A stretch of 64,000 bases of DNA from Cycas panzhihuaensis (lineage: Eukaryota > Cycadophyta): contig CM041465.1 of NCBI GenBank assembly GCA_023213395.1, forward strand, positions 212,667,741 through 212,731,740, in the 5' to 3' direction. The notes beneath the pieces are model-generated. The model was given only the letters and a program-made list of their open reading frames with translations. It was not told the origin of the DNA and ran no database searches. This document shows, in pieces, positions 1 through 10,215 of this stretch. Position 1 is the stretch's first letter. The number at the start of each line of letters is the position of its first letter. The translations under genes were made by a program, and so were the position numbers.

Positions 1-1605
1 GTTTTTGGGCATATATTTGCCTGGTATCTAAAGGATTACCAATATTAGATCCAGCGTCAGCAAGCATTTTCTTTACCCATACAGGTCGTTTATTGGTAAC
101 TATTTTTGTAGTTACAGGTTGATTTGAAGAGCTAGCCTAAGAGGAAGAATCTATTTCAGTAGATTCACATAAAGTCTAATTTTAGACTTGAGTAGATAAG
201 GATTCTATAATTTCTGGATCAGCTTGTTTGTCAGAGAAGTCAACTAAATAGGTGTTGGTAGAAGTTATATATAAATAGAGGTTGAAGAAGATCCTTCTTC
301 ATCAAATATTACATCATACAAAATTAAAATTTGATGTATGATTAGATCCAAGAGTCTATAAGCTTTACTTTCTTCGTTGTCTCCAACGAAGATGTATTTT
401 TGACTCTTAGGATCTAGTTTCTTGAATTTTTCTTTAGGGACATGTCCCCATGCAATACTTCCAAAGATTCATAAATGATTAACTGAGGGTTTTATTCCAG
501 ATTATTTTTGTTCTGGAGTGATGTTTTGTAGGCATTTGCTAGGTAAATGATTTAGAAGATAGTTAGAGCAGTTAATAGCTTCTGCCCATAATTTCAAGTT
601 AAGGTATTGTGCATGTAACATGTAATGAGTCATCTCAACAAGAGTATGGTTCTTGCATTTAGTAACACCGTTTTGTTGAGGAGTGTATGCAATAGAATGT
701 TGAAACTGAATTCCATGCTTCTTATAGAAGGAAGTGAATTTTCCACTTAAGTATTCCTTGGAATTATTAGATCTAAAAATTTTGATTTTTAAGTTTGATT
801 AGTTTTCAACAAGTGTTTTGGATTCAAAATAATGAGAGCCAAAATATGATGTTACATGAAAAGGTCGACATATGCCAGAGTGAACAAGTTCAAGTGGAAC
901 TTTCACTCTGAATTGTATTTTATGTGGAAATGGGTCTATGCGTTGTTTACCTATTACGCAGGCTTCACATACACCATAAACAGTATTTAAAGATGGAAGT
1001 CCATGAACCGTGTCATGTTTTTTTAGATATTAAAGTTTTCCATAACTTGTATGGCCAAATCGTGCATGCCAAAGTTTACTGACTGAGTCAGATTTAGCGA
1101 TAAAGGCATTGAAGGGTTTTGTTTTGTTATTTTGTAAACTTGTTAAACTATAGAGAATTGTGTTATGATCAACAGGTCCTGAGACAATACGTTTAAATTT
1201 GTTTAATGTCTCTTTAATGATAAATTTATCTTTCCAAAATTTGATGACAAGGTCTTTCTAGCAGATTTGATAAACAGAAAGTAGGTTTGGTAATAAACCA
1301 GGTATATAAAAGACATCCTTTATTGAACCATCTTTTAAGGTAACATCACTTGATCCTTCTAATTTAAGTTAAGTTCCACTTCTAAAAGAAATCTCTTCTT
1401 CAAAGTTAGTTTTGGATTGATAAGTGGATAAATTTTTCTAGTGTTCTATCATGTGATGGGATACACGAGAGTCAAGGATCCATTGTGGTGGTTGATTAGT
1501 TAAGGCAATAAATTCAGAAGTTGTTGCCATTAGAAAATGATTAAGAGTTTGTCAGTTTTGAGGTAGGGATTGAGGTCATAATTGAGGTCAGTTTTACAAT
1601 CCCTT
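1..1605 (-). pseudogene. E1 protease, GAG-pre-integrase and integrase pseudogene
   Basis: On the minus strand, 1435-1490 encodes WILDSRVSHHM, a copia protease active-site motif with the DSG glycine changed to Arg. About 960-1090 encodes the pre-integrase block (KLWHARFGHTSYGKL then CEACVIGKQR), and 480-930 the integrase core with YTPQQNGV and LKLWAEAI motifs. The first catalytic Asp segment (normally in a FIDD-type motif) is missing: the frame jumps from the VHSGIC region to ESKTLVEN. The second Asp region reads RSNNSKEY, so Asp has become Asn. Residues NKRPVWVKKMLAD at the window edge are the usual run-in to reverse transcriptase. Confidence 0.8.
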
Positions 1606-1609
1606 GGAA

Positions 1610-2545
1610 GCTTTCCATGCCTCTGAAGTTATTCTACTTCTATAGACATCAATAGTGTGGCCTCTTTTATGACAATAGGTACAAGTAGTGTTCTGAGAAG
1701 GATTTACATTATTTCGATTAGGAAATGACTGATTAGGAGTATTCTGATGTTTAGATGGACCAGAATACTTAATATTATTTTAGGAATTAAATTGAGAACC
1801 TCTATGAGGTTTCTAAAATTTTAGATTATTATTAGAATATATTTTGTTGTTTGTTTTTATTTTGTGGCTTAGTTTGGATAAACAAAGCCTAGGAAGGATC
1901 TTTTAATATGCCTATCTGAATTAATATTGTTTGATATTCAATCAGTTGGTTTGTCAACTGATTGAATCTAATAGGAGGGTTTCCAACTTGTTGTTTGGTA
2001 GTTTTAAAAAAATTAAAATATTTTGGTAATTTGTTTATTGCAAGGCAGACGAGCGTATCATCATCTTTAGCATGCGTGATTATTTTTTGAGTATCACCTT
2101 CTTTAGTTTTAGATTTAATATAGTTACCTAGGTCTTTATTAATTAATTAAATTTTACATAAAAAATCCTTAACATTGGTAAAATCATCATAAGTAAGGTC
2201 ATACAGTTGTTATTCTAAGATAACTAGTTGATGTATATCAACCTTGTCATATTTTTCTTGCAGAGTTTCCCAGACAGTAGCAAGGTTGTCTGTTTCAGAA
2301 AACTACTTACTGATTTCTGGTGAAAGTGAGTTTAATATAGTGCCTAAGGTTGAATCTGAGTTCATCAGATATACCATATAATTTTCTGTAGTTTTATCTT
2401 TTAGTTTTTTAAATTCACCTGTCACATATCATCATATTTTTTGTTATTCAAGATGATGGGATATGGGATTCCTCTAGTTGACATAGTTTGAGCCAGTTAA
2501 CACTGGAATTGGAACATAGGTGGTTGTCCTTGGCATTAAATCCAT
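1610..2545 (-). pseudogene. E1 gag (copia nucleocapsid) pseudogene
   Basis: The likely start is the ATG read from 2545 down, giving MDLMPRTTTYVPIPVLTGSN, a normal copia gag opening before the substrate-like 'Y..W' motif, whose Trp is now TAG. Near 1635-1690 lies the zinc knuckle CTYCHKRGHTIDVY: a CX2CX4HX4C box in which the last Cys has become Tyr (TGT to TAT). Gag would form the particle that packages element RNA. The missing knuckle ligand and several stops mean this copy cannot make a working Gag. Confidence 0.75.
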
Positions 2546-3780
2546 ATTGGGAATTATAAAGTTTGATTAAAGACTGAAGGATATGAAGGTAGGTAAAAAA
2601 AATAATCACTTATGAAGGTTACTAAATAGTATATTAACAAGGCATAATGAAAATCATAGTAGTATGAATTACTAGCTTTTCTCTTTAAAAAAAAGATCAT
2701 ATATTCCCAATTAAATAATTCCCCTTAGAAAAATAGTCCCTTTTAAAGAAATAGTCCCCTTTAACTTTTTTTAAAAAATAGTTTCCCTCTAAAAATTAAA
2801 TAGTCCCCCTAAAAAGATAGCCCCCTTAAAAAGATAGTTCCCCTTAACCTGAAAAATAAACAGTCCCCCTTAAAAGTAAGTGTTTACCTAAAAAACATTT
2901 AGATTTTGAGAAGAATATAATTGTTGATTATCCAACAAATTAAATTAAAGAAAATTTTATTGATTAAAACATAACTCTAGTGTTGAAAGAGATTTGATTT
3001 CTAATCTTTTTTTTCTAAGTTTATAAAAAAATTTTATTTATTAAAAAAGAGAGTTTAATTAGAAAAGAATATAGTGTTATAGGAGGACCACTATAATTAA
3101 TATGCTAATGAGTATTTTCATTTGGCAATTGATTAAGTGCTTTACAATGTCAATAATGTTAAAGGCATTAGACTAATACATAAAGATGTATTTTGCCTAA
3201 GTAAAAAAAGTATGTATATATATTCACTATTTAGAAAAGGTTATAAAAACCTTATAATAAGGAGGTTTATTTTAATGTTAAATAATTAAAGGGGAGGGGA
3301 TTTTGTTTTTATATTACTTATAATGGAAGAAGATTAAATAATTAAGTGTGGAGGGGAGGGAAAGATCAAGAATAAATTTTAAAAAATGAAGGGTTAAATT
3401 ATATTTATACTAAAAATAAGAGGGGTGTTTTTGTCAATATATTGATTGACCTTAGTTGATTAAGTTTCAATTAAAAGGATTATATATTAAATGTATATGT
3501 AATAAGTATAATAAAAGGGAGAATAATATTGATTAAGATGAGAGCTAATAAAATGTAGAGGAGCTAATATAATGTAAAGAAAAATATAATTTATAAATCA
3601 ATGATAAAATGTAGGGAGAGGACTTGTGTAAGGCAACATTAGTTTAAATTAAACTTAAAGTTTATTTTAGTTTATTTATATATATGTCATTATAAAAAAT
3701 GACAAAAAAAAGGAGACAGACCTGATTGATTTTTTTGTTTTTATAAAACAAAAGAAAGTTTGATAACAATTCGAGGTCCG
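2546..3780. other. AT-rich spacer, no gene seen
   Basis: Apart from the short C-rich repeat at 2710-2875 this stretch is AT-rich with stops in every frame. By position it should include the leader and 5' LTR of E1, but I see no primer-binding site or clear LTR end, so that part of E1 is either too decayed to read or deleted. Confidence 0.5.
2710..2875. repeat. Degenerate minisatellite, unit about AAAATAGTCCCCCTTAA
   Basis: Eight imperfect copies of a 15-27 bp unit start near 2717, 2731, 2751, 2778, 2802, 2817, 2833 and 2859. On the minus strand, the E1 sense strand, the unit reads as a purine tract of the TTAAGGGGGACTA type, which resembles a polypurine tract. It lies just upstream of E1 gag. 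The function is unknown; it may simply be a slippage array. Confidence 0.65.
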
Positions 3781-3989
3781 AGGGGGTTAAGGATGAAACC
3801 CTACTTGGTTGTTTGTATCATGGCGATGCTCTTTGCAGGTCTGTTCTTTGATTGGAGTGGCAGGTCTGAGATCGAATCCTGCCAAGCTTTTCGCTCCTCT
3901 GCAAGGCAGCCACAATAGCCGCAGTTCTTCCATCGTTGCTAATTCTTGTTCTTAGGAAGCCACCATGGATTTAGGCGTACGTACGGAGA
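3780..3989 (+). other. Non-repetitive GC-richer block before SSRP1 fragment, with tRNA B-box-like motif
   Basis: Base composition rises here compared with both sides. The motif GATCGAATCCTGCC (about 3870-3884) resembles the RNA polymerase III B box of tRNA genes and SINEs, and TGGCGATGCTC about 50 bp upstream is a weak A-box candidate. No tRNA fold can be drawn. It could be a SINE head or part of the 5' flank of the SSRP1 copy. Low confidence either way. Confidence 0.25.
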
Positions 3990-4155
3990 ATGGTCACATA
4001 TGCAGTGAGGGCATCACTTAAAGTGGAAGATGGACTCTTACATCCTCTTGAAAAAAAAAAAATCTTCTTGCCCAAGCCACCAATACTTATTCTCCATGAT
4101 GAGATTGAATATCTTGAATTTAAGAGACATGGTGTCAGCGATTCAAATTTTGCAT
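3990..4155 (+). pseudogene. SSRP1: SSRP1 (FACT complex) fragment, middle domain
   Basis: The open frame reads [18 protein letters not shown], then [19 protein letters not shown] and KRHGVSDSN. This is the signature of the plant SSRP1 middle (PH-like) domain: the 'KASLK.EDG.LYPLE', 'FLPKPPTLIL..EI' and 'EF.RH' motifs. SSRP1 pairs with SPT16 in the FACT histone chaperone. Only about 55 residues are present. A run of 12 A's (4050-4061) encodes lysines where the family has Gly-Phe-Phe, so slippage or decay has hit it. The match stops near 4152, where an inverted piece of the same gene begins. Confidence 0.7.
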
Positions 4156-4157
4156 TA

Positions 4158-4370
4158 TCTTTTTTTGCTACAAAGTCTTCATCCTCTTCATTAGTCTTTT
4201 TCTCCAGCCCCACCACCTTTGCCTAAATTTTTTATTCGCTCAAGATGTAGGTCTACAGCCTCATCATTAGAATTCTTAAAAAAAACTGCAACTTCACCAG
4301 TACTTTGGGCATCTCCCAAATGATTAAAAAACCCTTTTTTATAGGTTCTCGGCTATTTTAACTACTTATA
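4158..4370 (-). pseudogene. SSRP1: SSRP1 fragment, inverted: linker and acidic segment
   Basis: Read on the minus strand, 4330-4165 gives LGDAQSTGEVAV, then NDEAVDLHLERIKNL, and after a frame change [15 protein letters not shown]. These match the SSRP1 segment that follows the middle domain ('NLGD', 'DPHLERIKN' and '[11 protein letters not shown]' motifs). In a normal gene this lies about 50 residues downstream on the same strand as the piece at 3990-4155. Here it is inverted and the segment between is missing. Two frame changes make it non-coding. Confidence 0.65.
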
Positions 4371-5089
4371 GAGGTGGGCACTGTTCGAGGTCATACTCTC
4401 CAATAGTAAGATGAGGACCAAATTACTAGGGTGCTAGTAGTAATGATGCCTTCTTCTATAATAGACATTTCACTTCATTTAGTTGATATGTATAATTCCT
4501 TGTATCCAGTTCAACTGAGTCCAAAACTAGGAATAGTTTCATTTAGATCCTCAGGCAGGAGTATACAGCTATAATTGCATGTCCAAGATTAGAGAGCATG
4601 CAAGTGGGAGTCATGGTTGATGGTGTGAGTAGTCCAAGGTCTGATCACCTAAGTGGTGATTTTGGAAGTCACTTAAGCAATCTGGCATATGGAAGATTGT
4701 GCCAAGATCCAGTTCTGCATGGTTCTTTTCTACCATTCACAGTTTTTACTCCTTAATGTGCACAAGAGTAGGGACTATGGGAAGGTCCTGGAAGACCTTT
4801 CCATTCGAACATGAATGTGACTACTAATATCCATGTTTTAATACTTCTGCTTATCTAATAGATTGAACTTGGGTATTTCTGGAAAAGAAAAAAAGTAGCT
4901 CTTATGAGTCTGATAGTGATGAATCTGAAGAATATTTAAGAAGAAATCATTCATTAAACCTCCTTTGATGATAATAAGAAGAGCAAAAGACCCAAGAGCT
5001 AAAAGTGGAGAGTGCTCAGCAATCTAAAGTTGGAAAGCCTAAATTTGTTCCATGTGAGAAAGAAAGTAATAGTGATGAAGAGGTATATG
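4371..5089 (+). other. Unassigned stretch with two coding-like frames
   Basis: A frame about 69 codons long without stops (about 4548-4756) contains RLESMQVGVMVDGVSSPR; I do not recognise it. About 4880-5089 is Lys/Ser/Asp/Glu-rich in shifted frames, with SSYESDSDESEE and then KVESAQQSKVGKPKFVP, interrupted by several stops around 4970. These could be more captured exon pieces like the adjacent SSRP1 fragments, or chance. No function is proposed. Confidence 0.3.
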
Positions 5090-5101
5090 GCTCTGATACC
5101 A
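5090..5101 (-). other. Primer-binding site (initiator Met tRNA)
   Basis: GCTCTGATACCA on the plus strand is the reverse complement of TGGTATCAGAGC, the standard Met-tRNA primer site of plant retrotransposons. It directly abuts TG... at 5102, as expected for the end of a minus-strand LTR. Confidence 0.8.
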
Positions 5102-5544
5102 TGTGAGAATAGGCATATGAACAATGTCATAGGATCATAGAAATAGTAAAAACATAAGATAAAGACATTGCACAAGTACACATGGTTTGATAGGTGGAAA
5201 ACCCCTTATGGGGAAGAAAAACCACCTCCTAAATCTAAATATTATTAATAAAAATGACTTATACAAAGAACCTTAAAGATGCTCTCTACAAACCACAAAA
5301 TTAGCCTTGAAATAGGCTTTAGACAGCCTCCTAGATTCTTGGAACCACCTCCTTGAATCTAGGAGAAGATATAAATAACAAGAGAGGTTCATTGAAATGG
5401 GCAGTTACGCATTTCAATGGCCTTTCACATAATATTTAATTAACTTCTAAATATTAAACATTGGAATCACTAAATAATAATTTACACATGTGACTTAAAT
5501 AAGACATAAGAAATAACATAAAGTAACATTAATAATCCTAATAA
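5102..5544 (-). repeat. Orphan Ty1/copia LTR (far end uncertain)
   Basis: The plus strand starts TGTGAGAATAGGC directly next to the primer site, so on the minus strand the LTR ends ...CACA. It contains the CCTTATGGGG / GGGGTTTTCC motifs common near the end of copia LTRs. No second copy is seen in the window, and leftward (downstream on the minus strand) there is no gag, so this is an LTR plus primer site only. The other LTR edge is not identifiable; I set it where the neighbouring gag frame ends. Confidence 0.55.
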
Positions 5545-6047
5545 ACTTTATCTTTTGAAAACTTTGTATTATGAACAACTGTCAAATCACCAGATCTCTT
5601 CGTTGTCATATCATAAGATTCATTCTCCCCCTCAAATGGAGGACTAGGTTCTTGTGCAACAAGTTGATCATACATCTGATTTGTATCTTCCTTGGTCTTT
5701 TCATTATAATTTACCTATTCTGGCACATTTCTCACATGCTTAACAAAATCAATGTCAAATACATTTGGGGTATCTCCCCCATAAGTAGAAATCAAAATAT
5801 CCCAAATGGATTTAGAAATAGTTAATTCACAAGCTTTAGAAAATATATTATCATCAATAGTACAAAATAATATCCTTAAGACTTCATTATCCTTTCTAAA
5901 ATTTTCTTTAATACTAAGATTACATTCATGTTGTAAATATTTTTAAAGATTATGTGCAATAAAGTAATGTTGCATTGTTTGATGCCATAGTAAAAAATTA
6001 TGGCCATCAAATGTAAGAAATTACACTTGATCATGATTGATTGCCAT
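5545..6047 (-). pseudogene. Truncated copia gag fragment
   Basis: On the minus strand, from the ATG at 6047, the frame reads MAINHDQV, stop, then FLTFDGHNFLLWHQTMQHYF, DDNIFSKACELT and SIWDILISTYGG. The 'F.G.N...W...M..YL' and 'AWD.L...Y.G' pattern is the usual N-terminal half of copia Gag. It has at least three stops (two at Gln/Trp-type positions). It lies on the wrong side of the LTR at 5102 to belong to that element in a normal order, so it is probably a separate or rearranged remnant. Confidence 0.55.
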
Positions 6048-7540
6048 TTTATAAAAAACTTTAGTACAGAAATAGAAATATGCTTTTACTAGGTCAAAAA
6101 GGATCAGTAAATCAATGAGCATATATGATTTCAAATAAACTTTTTAAAAGAGATATAATGCCCTTTAAAAGTAAATCAACTAAATGCAGCTTTTATAAGT
6201 GCAATAAAGAAATAAGCTTTTTAACAAGGATGAATAAAAAATACTTTTCAATAAATGTATGCCTTTCGAATAAATGACAACCTTATAAGATCTAATTTTA
6301 GATAAAAATTTGAAATATAATAAATATATAAATAAATTTGAAGCGTAACAAATATCCTCTTAAATATACAAATCTGAAATAAACTTTCAAAATAAAAAAT
6401 AAAATGTCAGAATAAGGTAATGTTGGTGTATCTTAAATACTCAAGCTTAGTAGCTTTAAAGCTATACTAAATGATGTTATAATAAAGTGAAATTTTACTA
6501 GTTTAAGGATTAATAAAATGTGTTTTCAGTAGAACTTACCATTTTGAAAATAGGTTCCTACAAGTCAAATTTTGATGAACCAAAGGTATAGACCTCTTTT
6601 TGAGGCCTAACATGAGCCTGAGGCTCAAAATGTTATAAAAATGCTAACAAAACTTTATAGAATACTATAAAATAATCAAGTATATCTTAGAGAGCTACTT
6701 AATATCTTTTCAATTGAAATTTTTAAGAAATACTATATACAAAATGTGTAATAATGGTAGATTAGAGTCTATTAAGTACTTCTATTTAATGCTTTTGAAA
6801 ACTAGTAAAAATACTTCAAAACTTATAAAAAATAATGTCAGTTCGAAGGGAAGTAAGTTAGCTTTCCAATGAAACTAACAGAACTAAATTCTGATATAAA
6901 ATAGAGAAGTTATAATGAAAATAGCAACAAGTACTTTTATGGTAAAAATATTTAAAAAGTACTAAAAAACACTAAAGTGTCATTTTTAGTGATTAAAATA
7001 AGTCTTACAAAATAAAATAAATAAATGGTAATAAAGTTTATTAATAATAGATTACTATAAAATAGATCCAAATAGAAAATAACCTTCTGGTGAAAAAATA
7101 TAATCTGTTAAAAAAATGATTTTGTGAAAAAGTTTTAAAAGGCTTAAAAAATTGATGCCTGACTTTAAACTGACTGAAAGTGGATCAAATCAGCTCCAAA
7201 TTGGTCATATAACCAGTCAAAATCACACTACAGAAAATTTTAGATGCAATGAGACTAGTTTGGTTAGAAACTAATGATTTAGTGAGGAGTTATGGTAAAA
7301 TTTTGCTAATTACCCTATGTAAAAAAAAAAAAGAAAAGAAAAGAAAAAATGTTTATAAAAGTTATTGGCCCCTTTAAAAATGAGTTAATAGTCATATGAA
7401 TATAAATATGACCGGGGGCTAATGGTGAAATGGGGGCTAGGGTTTAAGAAACCCTGGATTTGAAACTTTATATAATACAAATAAAATTTGTAACTTTATA
7501 AAATGAAATATATATAAAAAAATATTTATTTTTTTTAATG
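6048..7540. other. AT-rich intergenic sequence, no gene seen
   Basis: All six frames are closed by stops and I recognise no terminal repeats. It has an A-rich run with AAAAG repeats at 7321-7347, and near 7438-7456 a small palindrome around TAGGGTTTAAGAAACCCT, which contains telo-box-like AGGGTTT. Nothing else can be supported. Confidence 0.5.
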
Positions 7541-7829
7541 AGGTGCCACCATAAATACTGTCGTTGTTCATCACTGCACAACTCATTGTCACAGTCGCCT
7601 TGCTTCAGTTGCTATTGCACTGCTATGAACATGCAGTAAACATCATCGTTGCATATGGCTGTGGACACCGAGAGAGGCAAGTGTCATCGAAGGAGGGCAC
7701 GCAAGATCGTAGGGGCATGCAGGATTGAAGGCAGTCACGCTGCAAGTGGAGTTGCAGGTTCTAACAATTGGCGATAAGCGTAATATTCTAAGATTGGAAG
7801 CCGACAAATGATGGATATTTGCTCTACCT
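7541..7829. other. GC-richer stretch, unidentified
   Basis: This is a local rise in GC (GTCGTTGTTCATCAC, GAAGGAGGGCACGC) between AT-rich sequences. No frame is recognisable. It may be the 5' flank of the choline kinase pseudogene that follows. Confidence 0.3.
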
Positions 7830-8385
7830 ACTGGCCTACCAGACAGAATATTAGTTGACGTTTATAATCTGTGGAAGGATGGTTTAGCTCCAAAATACCT
7901 CTTTTTTAGAAGTGGCTTTCAAAATTCTATATTTTGCCAAGATGAAATTGAGGAGGATTTGGAGGATTCGAATGTTTGAGTGCATTTCGAAGTGCGGACA
8001 AGGGCCTCGGCTCTTGGGCTATTTTTCAAATGGCTATATAGAGGAATTTTTGCATGCAAGGACATTGTCAGCACCTGATTTGAGAGATCCTAAAACAACA
8101 ACATGAATAGCTGCAAAACTAAGTGAATTTCATCGACTTGGCATATCAGGAGCCCAACAACCACAACTTTGAAAGTGTCTTAGAAACTGGATAAGGACAG
8201 CCTTGGCTTTGTGTCCTAAAGATAAAGCAACAGAATTCTGGCTCAACAGTATGGAAGAGGAGATTAGTGATCTGAAGAGGACATTATCAAGACAGCATCA
8301 AAGAATTAGGTTTTTCCATAATGACTTGTAGTATGGAAACATAATGATTGACGAAGAGGATAAATCTATGACAATTATTGTGAGT
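7830..8385 (+). pseudogene. Choline/ethanolamine kinase pseudogene fragment
   Basis: From about 7960 the frame reads [56 protein letters not shown] and FFHNDL-stop-YGNIMIDEED. This is the choline/ethanolamine kinase core: the Brenner motif 'HNDLQYGNI' holds the catalytic Asp, and its Gln is now TAG. Other stops lie at 8104 and at the Trp before KCLRNW. The family phosphorylates choline or ethanolamine with ATP in the first step of the Kennedy phospholipid pathway. The 'YEY' segment that should follow is absent. The frame ends at a consensus splice donor (GTGAGT, 8380-8385), so this is a genomic exon copy, not a processed cDNA. Sequence 7830-7959 (DRILVDVYNLW) is less certain. Confidence 0.7.
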
Positions 8386-9640
8386 ATTGATCTCTTGAAA
8401 GTACTCAATGCATTCTTTCTGTTTGCTTCATTTATGGGATGCCTCTTAATGATGTGGGGATGCAATACTGTAACTTATTAGGTTGTGGCCCCTAAAGGCT
8501 ATGAATTAGAGATGGAACAATTCTTAGCTTGATCTCATGCTAAAATGGTACAAACATTTTGTAATTAAGATTAGGAGGGCAGGACTATGAAGGGAGGTGC
8601 AGATCATGAAGGATGTCAATATTATATTAGCAACTAATTTATTTTTCTTATCGTGTTTTAGTGTGTTGCAACTGATCATTTGCAGAGATTTAATGCATAA
8701 AATAATATGTTGGGACGACTCATCGTAGGTTTAAGACAATGGTAAGAAAAACAACAAAGACCATTCCTTACTCAGTTCTTTTCACCAATTCTTCTGGAGG
8801 TATTCTCACACATTTTTTGTTGATAGTTCAAGAACTTTGTATTAGGCTTATGAACTTTGATGTATTATTGTATACCTGTTGGCCACTTTTATGTATGCAA
8901 GAAGTGTTCAAGAAAATGTGTGAAATTATTAAAGAATTTTCAGAAAGGATTAATGATGTTTCGTATGGATTTATTTTTAGCTTGAAACTTGTAAGTTGTC
9001 TTCAACTCAATACTTTAAAACTTTGAATAAATATAGTCAGGTAAGGCAAAATTTCAATATTTTTAAAAATTTTCTATTTTCTAAATATCACATAAATGAG
9101 AAAGATGCAGCAGTTCCAACAAATCCGTTTGATTTATTTGCAATATTAGGTATGCTCAATGATTGAAGCATAAAGGAACCAGTAGAGCAATTACAGAAAA
9201 AGAAAATGGCTACACTAATCCAATTGAAAAAGGACTTGATTATGAGCCAATGGCTCCTCAATATAGGAAATGATTTTGTCTCTATTCTGTCAAACTTTTA
9301 TGTTAATGTTTTGGTATATGATGTTGAGGACTTCTTAACAGAATGGATGATTGTGCTTATGCACTTATCTTTTTCTTCACAAAACTTTCTTCATATAACT
9401 ATAAGCAATAGATTCATTAACTCAAAAACACATCAATGAAACCAGATCTTTTAAATATATTGACAAAAATATATCAAATAAAGAAAATAAATGTATATTT
9501 AAGTCTGAAATATTTCAAATATGTGAAGCAGATATATCAGAGAACCAAGAGATATATGTTTAATTTTGAAAATAAAACTTGAAAAACCTGGTAATGTAGT
9601 TGTAGCTTATTTGTAGCAGAATAATATACTTCCAAAGTTG
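8386..9640. other. AT-rich spacer after kinase fragment
   Basis: If the splice donor at 8380 is real, the start of this stretch is a former intron, but no following kinase exon is found. Two frames of 77-95 codons (8739-9026 and 9206-9439) are open by chance in AT-rich DNA and resemble no family I know. No gene is called. Confidence 0.45.
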
Positions 9641-9649
9641 AGATCTGTT

Positions 9650-10215
9650 GTATATGCTTCTCTAGAAAGCTGAATATGCCCCAAAAACTTGTAGATCTGA
9701 AAAAGAACTTGAAAAAAACAGTCAAATATATGATAAAATATATAGATCTAAAAAAAAAAATTAATAAATATTGTAGATCTGAAATAAGTGTAGCAGATCT
9801 AAAGTAAATATGGCATATCTGTAGCCAATATTGTAGATCTGAAACAAATATAGTAGATCTAAATTAAATACTACAGATCTGTAACCAATATTGCAGATCT
9901 GAAACAAATCAACCAAAAAATGGTGAAATACTTAATAAAATAAGAAGATCTAAAAAATATATAGTAGATCTGAAAAATATATAGCAAATCTGAAAATGTA
10001 TATAGCAAATCTAAGAAAATATATAGCAGATCTAAAAATTATATAGAAGATCTAAAAAATCTTTGAATAAATATTGTAGATCTAAATAAAATAAACCAAA
10101 TATCTGTCAAATATTTGATAAAAAGAGCAAATATGAAGGATATGTAGCATATCTGAATAAAACTTTGAGTAAATGTTGCTTGTAGCTAAAATCCTATGTA
10201 GATCTAAAAGAGTAT
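9650..10215. repeat. AT-rich minisatellite carrying repeated AGATCT
   Basis: The hexamer AGATCT occurs 15 times in about 560 bp, mostly as GTAGATCTGAAA or GCAGATCTAAAA followed by AATAT(A/T). The most regular part, 9760-9910, has a unit of about 20-22 bp; variants such as CATATCT and CAAATCT mark decayed units. It has no coding capacity. It looks like a local satellite that grew by slippage and then diverged. Confidence 0.8.

Larger units (their letters stand above)
1..2545 (-). mobile_element. E1: partial Ty1/copia retrotransposon, 5' two thirds, decayed
   Basis: Reading the minus strand from 2545 to 1 gives the copia order gag, protease, GAG-pre-integrase, integrase, and the approach to reverse transcriptase. 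The reverse transcriptase, RNase H and 3' LTR would lie left of the window. The frame is broken repeatedly, for example by TAG in place of Trp at 2474-2476 in the first gag motif. I could not find its 5' LTR or a Met-tRNA primer site in the AT-rich sequence to the right (2546-3780). The superfamily and orientation are clear; the lineage is not. Confidence 0.85.

Noticed and set aside
3971-4216. 81-codon minus-strand frame as one protein
   Set aside because: Only its first part carries the SSRP1 acidic motif; the rest is the reverse complement of the plus-strand SSRP1 piece, so it is a chimera by inversion and not a gene.
8739-9439. Two open frames (95 and 77 codons) as small genes
   Set aside because: No family resemblance, AT-driven composition and no promoter or splice context.
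9650-10215. CRISPR-like array of regularly spaced repeats
   Set aside because: The units are degenerate, abut without unique spacers, and the sequence is plant nuclear DNA.
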